From positions 1-64,000 of the forward strand of contig DAHVDN010000008.1 of the NCBI GenBank assembly GCA_027313505.1: DNA of 64,000 nucleotides. Direction: 5' to 3'. This stretch comes from Candidatus Dormiibacterota bacterium. Lineage in GTDB: Bacteria; Chloroflexota; Dormibacteria; Aeolococcales; Bog-877. Below the pieces are notes generated by a model. The model was not told where the DNA came from, did no database searches, and was given only the letters and a program-made list of their open reading frames with translations. This document shows, piece by piece, positions 57,237 through 64,000 of the stretch. Position 1 is the stretch's first letter; every line of letters begins with the position of its first letter. Made by a program: the position numbers and the translations under genes.

Positions 57237-58391
57237 ATGTCTCGCAGTACATTTTCGCGACCTGTGCGCCTGATGGCCCGCGTGGGCATATTTGGACTTG
57301 TCCTCGGCGCGGGTTCACTGCTGGCAACCGGAGATGTCGGCGCCACCGGCCTGGCCTCTCAAATCCAGCAACTCCAGTCACAGGAGGCGTCCCTCAGCGC
57401 TCAGCTCTCGTCGCTCAAGGGCCAGGCTTCTCAGGCTGGACAGCAGGCTGCCGCCACTCAGCAGCTCGTGGCCCAGGCGGAGACTGAGCTCGCCCAGGCG
57501 CAGCAGCAATTGAACGCCGCCGACGTCAGGCTCGCCAATACCAACGATCAGATCGCAGCCGCACAGGCTCAGATCACCGTCGATCGGGTGCAGCTGGCTG
57601 GTCTCATCACTCAGCTCTACCAGCACGGCAGCGGGAACAACCTCAGCAGTGCCATCGCAAACAGCTCCGGCATCTCCCAATTCGTAGACAACACCTTGCA
57701 GATGCAATCAGTGGGCCAGGAATTTTCACAGCTCACCAGCCACCTGTTGTCCGAGGAGGACTCCCTGCAGACGCTGAAGGTGGGCCAGGTCCGGCAGCAG
57801 AAGCAGGTTGCAGCCCTGGTTTCCGCATTCCAGGGCAAGTCTGACCAGCTCCAGTCCGAGGAAGCCTCTTTCAACGCCCAAGCCTCATCGCTCAGCGGCC
57901 AAGCTGGCCAGATTGCCGCGCAAATTCAGCAGATAGCGGGGCAGATCGTGACCCTCCAGGCTGAAGAGGCGGCTATCAGCTACTACGGAGGGTCCGCCGG
58001 AGCCGAGGGGGGTTCGATTCTCAGCACGTCTCCAGCTCCGTTGCCACCCTACGCGACCCCCGGGGACGGATATCCCTGGGGCCAGTGCACCTGGTACGTG
58101 GCCACCCAGACCTACGTGCCCTGGGCTCCGATGGGCAACGCCGACCAATGGGTGGCGTTGGACTATCAGTCGGGTGCCTATGCGGTGGGGATGACCCCTA
58201 GAGTCGGCTCGATAGTTGTCTTCCGCCCTGGCGGCGCCTATGACCCCCTCTACGGACACGTGGCGTGGGTTGTCAGCGTACTCAGCCCGACCAGCTTCGT
58301 CGTCCGGGAGGCCAACTACCTGGGGCTGGGCGAAGTTGACACAAGAGCGATCTACACCGTGCAGGGTGTCGAAGGGTTCATCTACGGTTAG
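57237..58391 (+). CDS. Secreted coiled-coil + CHAP-domain peptidoglycan hydrolase (PcsB/RipC-like layout)
   Basis: Signal peptide, ~200 aa Gln/Ala-rich coiled coil, then YPWGQCTWYVATQTYVPWAPMGNADQWVALDY...GHVAWVVSV. Confidence 0.88.
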   Translation: MSRSTFSRPVRLMARVGIFGLVLGAGSLLATGDVGATGLASQIQQLQSQEASLSAQLSSLKGQASQAGQQAAATQQLVAQAETELAQAQQQLNAADVRLANTNDQIAAAQAQITVDRVQLAGLITQLYQHGSGNNLSSAIANSSGISQFVDNTLQMQSVGQEFSQLTSHLLSEEDSLQTLKVGQVRQQKQVAALVSAFQGKSDQLQSEEASFNAQASSLSGQAGQIAAQIQQIAGQIVTLQAEEAAISYYGGSAGAEGGSILSTSPAPLPPYATPGDGYPWGQCTWYVATQTYVPWAPMGNADQWVALDYQSGAYAVGMTPRVGSIVVFRPGGAYDPLYGHVAWVVSVLSPTSFVVREANYLGLGEVDTRAIYTVQGVEGFIYG

Positions 58392-58394
58392 CGC

Positions 58395-59273
58395 TTGAGC
58401 ACAACTGTTCCGGCCGAGGAGCGCGCCGTCGCACCCCATGAGCCCACCAAGCCGATCGACCCAGCACGCCCCTTGGTTGTATATCACGGGGACTGTCCAG
58501 ATGGTTTCGGAGCTGCCTTCGCGGCTTGGAAGGTGTACGGGGATGGAGCTGACTATGTCCCCGTCAGCCATGGCGACGCCCCTCCCAAATTCGCTGGACG
58601 CGACGTTCTCATGGCGGATTTCGCCTACGACAGGGCTACGACCATGGCCCTCAAAGAGCAGGCGGCCGACCTGGTGGTGCTGGATCATCACCGCTCGGCA
58701 GAGGGAGAGATCGGAGATCTGTCCTATTGCGTCTTTGACATGAACCGAAGTGGAGCGGTGATGGCCTGGGAGCACCTCCACGATGAGCCCGCTCCGCTGC
58801 TCCTGCAGTACGTCCAGGATCGAGATCTGTGGCGCAACTCCCTACCTGAGAGCGAAGAGGTCTCCGCGGCGCTGCGGGGCAAGCCATTTGACTTCCAGGT
58901 ATGGGACTCTCTGGATGTAGGGCAGCTGCGTGCGGAGGGGCGGACCTTGCTCGCGTATCAGCGCCGGATGGTTGAGAGGGTTGCGGCCCACGCCAGCCCG
59001 GTGGAGATTTTGGGGGTCAAGGTCCCAACTGTGAACTGCCCTGTCCTCCAAAGTGAGCTGGGGGACAGGCTGGCCAAGGGGCATCCGTTTGCTGCCGTTT
59101 GGTGGCAGGGGGCCAAGGAGGTCGCTCGCTGGTCGCTCAGGTCCACGCCCGAGGGGATGGATGTCAGCGAGATAGCCACCCGCTACGGCGGCGGTGGACA
59201 CCGGACCGCCGCTGGCTTCAAGGGGTCCCCTCCCGTGAATGGGAAGGTTCCGCTGCCGGCGGAGGAGGGCTAG
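58395..59273 (+). CDS. DHH-family phosphoesterase
   Basis: VVYHGDCPDGFGAAFAAWK, DFAYDR, VVLDHHRSA, RYGGGGHRTAAGF (DHHA1-like). Confidence 0.92.
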   Translation: MSTTVPAEERAVAPHEPTKPIDPARPLVVYHGDCPDGFGAAFAAWKVYGDGADYVPVSHGDAPPKFAGRDVLMADFAYDRATTMALKEQAADLVVLDHHRSAEGEIGDLSYCVFDMNRSGAVMAWEHLHDEPAPLLLQYVQDRDLWRNSLPESEEVSAALRGKPFDFQVWDSLDVGQLRAEGRTLLAYQRRMVERVAAHASPVEILGVKVPTVNCPVLQSELGDRLAKGHPFAAVWWQGAKEVARWSLRSTPEGMDVSEIATRYGGGGHRTAAGFKGSPPVNGKVPLPAEEG

Positions 59274-59292
59274 CGCAGCTAGCGCAACCAGC

Positions 59293-59862
59293 TCAGGGGA
59301 GGTCGGCCGCCCCGACGAGTTCCCCGTCAGTCAGAGGCGGCTGCTGAGCGATGGCCAGCTCATCGGTCGGGTCCAGGTCGATGAGGAATTGGCGGCACCG
59401 AAGGTTCTCCTCGCCATCACCAATGGCGGCGCTGGCCACCATCAGCAGATGAAGGGCGCGGAGGAACCCCTTGTTTCCAGCCTCACTCCACCGGACCTGC
59501 CCGGTCCCTCCCCAGCCGTTGCGCCTTAGCCTGTCGAGGCCCCTGTGGTAGCCAACTCGGGCAAACGCATAGGCGCTCAGATGATCACCTTCCAGGTAGA
59601 CCGCCTGGCCCAATCGCGCCCATCCGTCGAGGAACTGGGGATGGGCGGCGCAGATCGTCCGCAGTTCCGAGACGCTACTTGGTAAGTGGCCGGAGGAGTC
59701 GTTGGACAGGAGTAAGGCCAAGGCTTCCGTGGCCTCTGCGGGCTCGTCGGGCAGAACGGTTTGATGCCTGTCCTGGATCTGGTGGCCATGCGCGGCGACA
59801 GGCACCTGGGCCAGTGGTCGGGGGTTGGATGGGTCACGATGCACTGGGAAGTCCCTCCACAT
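59293..59862 (-). CDS. DUF3151-family protein
   Basis: AYAFARVGYHRGLDRLRRNGWGGTGQVRWSEAGNKGFLRALHLLMVASAAIGD...RCRQFLIDLDP. Confidence 0.88.
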   Translation of the reverse strand: MWRDFPVHRDPSNPRPLAQVPVAAHGHQIQDRHQTVLPDEPAEATEALALLLSNDSSGHLPSSVSELRTICAAHPQFLDGWARLGQAVYLEGDHLSAYAFARVGYHRGLDRLRRNGWGGTGQVRWSEAGNKGFLRALHLLMVASAAIGDGEENLRCRQFLIDLDPTDELAIAQQPPLTDGELVGAADLP

Positions 59863-59879
59863 GACAGCTGGGTAACCTG

Positions 59880-59956
59880 TGGTACCCCGTAGCGGATTCG
59901 AACCGCTGATCTCCGCCTTGAGAGGGCGGTGTCCTTGGCCACTAGACGAACGGGGC
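59880..59956 (-). tRNA. tRNA-Glu (CTC anticodon), 3' CCA encoded
   Basis: Reverse strand GCCCCGTTCGTCTAGTGGCCAAGGACACCGCCCTCTCAAGGCGGAGATCAGCGGTTCGAATCCGCTACGGGGTACCA; stem CCGCC-CTCTCAA-GGCGG, TpsiC loop GGTTCGAATCC. Confidence 0.95.
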
Positions 59957-60026
59957 GCTCAGGAGTGTCGGGTCGCGAATACCCCCGGTCGCCAGTATAG
60001 AAGCGGCCGCCGCGACCGAGAATCGG

Positions 60027-61844
60027 TCATCGATTGCCGAAGAGCTCGAGAATCGCTTCGACCACCGCGGCGTGACTCTGAATCTGGGGATAGTTGCCCA
60101 GCATGGCGAACTCCGCCGGCTGGGCGACCTCGGATAGCTGTCCCGCACCTCCAGCCAATCCCAATATCGATCTCAGTCGGGCCACCGATTCCTCCCCGCG
60201 GCCCAACCTGGCCTCCGCAACCGCCGCCCACAACGCCGGGAAAATGAAGGGAGCGCAGGGCACATCAAACTGATCTCGCTCCGGCCGATGTCGGGCCAAC
60301 AGGAACTGATCTCCGAGCTCCTGAAGAACGAAGTCGAGAGTCGCCGGGGCGCTCGGGCCGAGGTACCCGACCATGTATGCGGCCAGCGTGGATGCGTCGG
60401 CCGAGGGGTCATCAAAGGCCATCACCAGGCGGCCCCCCGGATCGGTCCCGCGCAGGCGAATCGCCTCCGCTAGCTCATCGCGTGCGCGCAGCCAGAGTTG
60501 CTCAGCTGGGGCCGCGATTCGGCCCCGGGCTGCCAGTCGAAGCGCCCCTTCCAATGCCGCCCATGCCAGAACCTTGCTGTGCACATAGTGGCGAGGCACA
60601 CCCCTGACCTCCCAGATGCCATGGTCAGGGTCCATCCACCTCCGGGCCGCCTGATCCGTCAGCGTCGGCAGTCGGTTGAGCAGACTGGTTGGACATCCTC
60701 CCACCAGATCGAGTGCCTCCGCGAACCTGATGACTTCGCCCAGGGTGTCGACCTGAACCTGTCCAGCGGCGCCGTTTCCAATGCGCACCATCCCACCTCC
60801 GTAACCCTCGAGGTGTGTCAAGACATGCTCCACAGGGAGTGCCGATCCGTCGAGGCGGGAGACCGGGGGGGCCTTTTCCCCATCGAGTAAGGTCGCCACT
60901 CCCTCCCCTAATCGGGCCGCTTCCTCCACGGCGCCCGCTCGACAGAGTGCGAGCCCAGCGTCGGCACAGTCTCGTAGCCAGGCGTAGCGGTAGTCCCAGG
61001 AGCGCTCGCTCCTAGGCCACTGCGGGATCGAGGTGAGTGGGGAGGCGACCACCAGGCCAGACTCCCAATCTTGGAGGCCCCGAATGGTAAGTAGCGACCG
61101 AGCGAGCGCTGCTCGTGCCCACCGCGGCGCCCTGTCCATCGGCCCTTCCAGACTGGGCCCGGCGAGCAGCCCCGCCACCCAGTGCTCGCTTTCGGCAGCC
61201 GATCGCTCGAACGACTCGCGCGACTCAGCCACAGCCGCGGCCCCACCCAACCGCATTCTGCGAAGCAGCGGAGAAGGTGGATCGCTGGCAAAACCATGGC
61301 GGACCCAGATCACCAAGCCATGGGCAGGCAGGGTCAGCTTGAGGGCAGTCTGGCCGGCTGGAAGCGGTTCAGAGGCGATCAGCTCCAAGGGCCCCCCGGG
61401 ACCATCCGGGAAGGCCGGCTGCGGCAGCACGGCACCACTCGAGATAACCTCCCACCCGACCCCTGCCGCGGAGGCCGCCTGGAGTTCCAATTCGACAGGA
61501 AGCCCGGGAGTGCCCTCCACCAACCAGCAGAGGGCACTTCCCCCCTCGCCATCACCAAGGAGGGCGCAGTGAACAGTCGCCACAGTCCCCCACTCAACAC
61601 TAAGGATGCTTGAGTCCCCCACCCAACCGGACTGGGGTCGCTGGCCGGTGGTGCAGGTGACGCCCACCGACCCACCCCCACGGGCGTCAAGGATTCGCGC
61701 CAGCCGGAGCGGGGAGTCAAACCGGGGAGCGCACCAGAAGTGGCACTCCCCACGCTTGGTCAGCAGAGCAGCGGTGCGCCCGTCCGCAAGGCAGAAGTAA
61801 TCCCGGAGGGGGACTGGAGTTTCACCGAAGTGCTCTGAGGTCAC
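60027..61844 (-). CDS. Glycoside hydrolase family 15 (glucoamylase/trehalase-like)
   Basis: PLRDYFCLADGRTAALLTKRGECHFWCAPRFDSP, RSWDYRYAWLRDCADAGLAL. Confidence 0.92.
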   Translation of the reverse strand: MTSEHFGETPVPLRDYFCLADGRTAALLTKRGECHFWCAPRFDSPLRLARILDARGGGSVGVTCTTGQRPQSGWVGDSSILSVEWGTVATVHCALLGDGEGGSALCWLVEGTPGLPVELELQAASAAGVGWEVISSGAVLPQPAFPDGPGGPLELIASEPLPAGQTALKLTLPAHGLVIWVRHGFASDPPSPLLRRMRLGGAAAVAESRESFERSAAESEHWVAGLLAGPSLEGPMDRAPRWARAALARSLLTIRGLQDWESGLVVASPLTSIPQWPRSERSWDYRYAWLRDCADAGLALCRAGAVEEAARLGEGVATLLDGEKAPPVSRLDGSALPVEHVLTHLEGYGGGMVRIGNGAAGQVQVDTLGEVIRFAEALDLVGGCPTSLLNRLPTLTDQAARRWMDPDHGIWEVRGVPRHYVHSKVLAWAALEGALRLAARGRIAAPAEQLWLRARDELAEAIRLRGTDPGGRLVMAFDDPSADASTLAAYMVGYLGPSAPATLDFVLQELGDQFLLARHRPERDQFDVPCAPFIFPALWAAVAEARLGRGEESVARLRSILGLAGGAGQLSEVAQPAEFAMLGNYPQIQSHAAVVEAILELFGNR

Positions 61845-61883
61845 ACCGCCACGGTAGTCGCCGACCCAGTGGGTCCGCTTGAA

Positions 61884-63155
61884 TCAGCCCGGAGTCGACT
61901 GAAGCAGGTCTCCGATTTCGGCGATCTTGGTCGCCCACAGGGGGTCGCTGGCGTAATCCACGTTCATCCCGGTAGGGGTGGGGCCGTTGTAGTACTGGCC
62001 GGTGGGCACCTGCCCCGATTGGCCAGGGTAGTTGGCCACCTGGTATCCAGGCGGGGTCAGGTAATTCACTGAGACAAACCAGGAGACGTAGCTGATGCAG
62101 GCCTGGTCGCTGGGGAAGGTGGCTCCGTCGCCGAATGGGTTGAGGTCATACGCCTCAAATCCGAACAGGTTGTGCTTCACCAGGTACAGCTGAGAGGTTC
62201 CCCATCCGGTTTCCAGCACTGCGTCGGAGATCAGATAGATGGCGCTGACGTGGCTGGTGGCCTGGGCGGTCATGAAGTAGCTCGAGTCGGCCTCCAGCGG
62301 CGTTCCCTGCAGGAATTGTTGAATCTGTGAGACCGTTATCCCACTCGGCTGGGTCAAATTGGTGTTCACCGAGAACTGGCCCACCGCGGGGCTGGGATTG
62401 GGCGAGGGGGGTGGAGTGGTGGGTGTCGGAGACGGCGCCGGCCGGGATGGGGTCGGCTGCGATGAGGGAGATGGTGCCGGCGGTGTGGATGTCGCGGTGG
62501 CTCCAGCTCTTGGGGAGGCGGCCGCTTGGGAAGCGCCGCCGGTGGTGGAGGTTGCTGAGGAAGGTGCGGATGGAGGGGGGTTGGCGGCTTCGAAGGCGGC
62601 GACGATCTCCTCAGCCTGAAGCCTCTTCTCGGTAACGGTCGCAGCCTGTTGCGCCACCACGAGAGCCTTCTCAGTGCCCCGCTCTGCCGCTACGCTGGCA
62701 CCCAGCTGCTGCAGGGCACTCTTCTCCGCCGCGGTCAGCCTCGACAGAGTGATCTGAGTGTTGAGTGCCTGGTCAAGGGAATTGCTGGCCAACAGCTCCA
62801 GGAGGCCGCTCGATGCTCCCGTGTATTCGGCCGAGATCAGCGAGGCGAGCTGAGAGCGCGCCTGCTGAATCTCGGCCCGCTCCGCGGCCAGCGTCTTCCT
62901 GGCTGTCTGCACCTGATCCAGCAGGGAGAGCTCCTTGGCCTTGGCGTGAGCGACCAGAGTGGAAAGGTTGCTCACCGCGGTGGACGCAGGGGGAGTGGTT
63001 GCGGGCGGAGCGCTCGCGGACGCGGCGGTCAAGCCTGTGCCGGCCAGCACCCCCACCGCGCCTGCGGTGGCGGCGAGCAGGGCAAGCGCTGAGGCAAGCA
63101 ACCTCCGTTTCCCTTCCACGAGCGCCAAGTCTTGGACCTGGTCGTCGATATGCAT
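61884..63155 (-). CDS. Membrane-anchored coiled-coil + glucosaminidase-domain protein
   Basis: ISDAVLETGWGTSQLYLVKHNLFGFEAYDLNPF; Pro/Ser/Thr-rich linker; N-terminal TM. ATG 63155 likely start. Confidence 0.87.
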   Translation of the reverse strand: MHIDDQVQDLALVEGKRRLLASALALLAATAGAVGVLAGTGLTAASASAPPATTPPASTAVSNLSTLVAHAKAKELSLLDQVQTARKTLAAERAEIQQARSQLASLISAEYTGASSGLLELLASNSLDQALNTQITLSRLTAAEKSALQQLGASVAAERGTEKALVVAQQAATVTEKRLQAEEIVAAFEAANPPPSAPSSATSTTGGASQAAASPRAGATATSTPPAPSPSSQPTPSRPAPSPTPTTPPPSPNPSPAVGQFSVNTNLTQPSGITVSQIQQFLQGTPLEADSSYFMTAQATSHVSAIYLISDAVLETGWGTSQLYLVKHNLFGFEAYDLNPFGDGATFPSDQACISYVSWFVSVNYLTPPGYQVANYPGQSGQVPTGQYYNGPTPTGMNVDYASDPLWATKIAEIGDLLQSTPG

Positions 63156-63562
63156 CCCGCCGTCGCAGAGCCGATGCGAAACTGCGACGGTGGTCGCAGC
63201 TCGATCAAGGGACCCGTCCCAGTCACAAGAGGTCGCACCGGGCAGCGTGAGCAGTAGCGGCCGGCGACGTTGTAGCATCGGGAGCCGACCTCACCGCCAG
63301 GTAGCCGAGATGCTGACTGGGGAGGTCGATCCCCTGAGGGCCCGCCTTGATAGCTGAACAGGTGGAATTGGCGCGGGACCGGGCTTTCTCCACCGCCAGA
63401 CTCATTTCTCGGATGACTGAGAGCACCCTGATCGCACCGGCCGTCCAGGGGTACAGCTCCGAGGCGGCCCTCAATATCGCGCCCTCCGGCCGCGTCCCCT
63501 TGGCGAATTAGTTTTGACGGTCATGGAGGGGAGGTTGGAGCCGTGCCCGGTACACTCCGACG

Positions 63563-63946
63563 ATGGAGGAGGCAGAGAGCGCCCACATCGTCTTGGCTGA
63601 GGACGAGCCGATGATCGGCCGGATCCTCGACTTCAAGCTCGGCATGGAGGGGCACCGGGTCACCTGGGTGAGGACGGCTGCGGAGGCCGAGAGACTATGC
63701 CTTGGTGGCGGAGTCGACCTGCTGCTGTGCGATGTGACCCTGGAGGAAGATGGGCGCACCCTCTGTCGTCGCCTCATCGAGTCCGGTGAGGCCCCTCGTG
63801 CCGGGGTGGTGCTGATGCCGGAGCAACGCGATCCCGAGGGAGAGCGCCTGGCTCTGGACGCCGGTGCCAGGGATGTGGTCATCAAGCCGTTTAAGCCGAC
63901 CTTGGTCGCCGCCAAGGTGCGCCGGCTTCTTGAGGAGCAGTCTTAG
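63563..63946 (+). CDS. Single-domain response regulator (receiver)
   Basis: HIVLAEDEPMIGRILDFKL, DLLLCDVTLEEDGRTL, DVVIKPFKPTLVAAKVRRLL. Confidence 0.88.
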   Translation: MEEAESAHIVLAEDEPMIGRILDFKLGMEGHRVTWVRTAAEAERLCLGGGVDLLLCDVTLEEDGRTLCRRLIESGEAPRAGVVLMPEQRDPEGERLALDAGARDVVIKPFKPTLVAAKVRRLLEEQS

Positions 63947-63999
63947 CCGGAGGGCCGGCTCCCCAGCTCCCGCAGGTGCTCGTAACGGTAGATTCCGGT
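63943..63999 (-). CDS. C-terminal end of a minus-strand CDS running off the right edge
   Basis: Reverse frame TGIYRYEHLRELGSRPSG*; convergent with the receiver gene, stops overlap. Confidence 0.3.
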   Translation of the reverse strand, partial: TGIYRYEHLRELGSRPSG

Positions 64000-64000
64000 G

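Noticed and set aside
59880-59956. tRNA-Glu as attachment site of an integrated island
   Set aside because: No integrase or repeated tRNA 3' end seen nearby; flanked by DUF3151 and GH15 genes.
62380-62600. Purine-rich/GGxG low-complexity tract
   Set aside because: Codes (minus strand) for the Pro/Ser/Thr linker of the glucosaminidase protein.

Overview
High-GC bacterial chromosomal window; gene content resembles Actinobacteria or Chloroflexota/Dormibacterota-type monoderms, but lineage is inference only. About 60 coding regions are supported. The left edge carries two decayed or partial IS transposases. The core holds housekeeping genes: DUF255 thioredoxin-like protein, acyltransferase + GT4, DegV, PlsY, FumC, class A PBP, UbiA-family prenyltransferase, HemE, M20 peptidase, MenC, FolB, heterodimeric ABC exporter, Dtd, RDD/SpoIIM/IspH/DUF58/MoxR/DUF4350/DUF4129 cluster, DHH phosphoesterase, DUF3151, tRNA-Glu and GH15. 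Embedded in this background are two separate type IV secretion-like loci. Locus A (~12.0-19.4 kb) encodes VirD4/TraG-like, small pilin-like, VirB6/TrbL-like, PrgI/VirB3-like, VirB4-like and a CHAP hydrolase. Locus B (~35.2-39.85 kb) encodes PrgI-like, VirB4-like, an unknown protein, Dtd, pilin-like and VirB6-like. I found no relaxase or integrase in the window, so a chromosomally fixed, non-classical T4SS-like machine is the most interesting candidate system. The window also has several secreted peptidoglycan hydrolases, an ~85 bp two-copy dispersed repeat flanking the ABC exporter, and several orphan proteins. All calls were made by reading the sequence; no database search was run.
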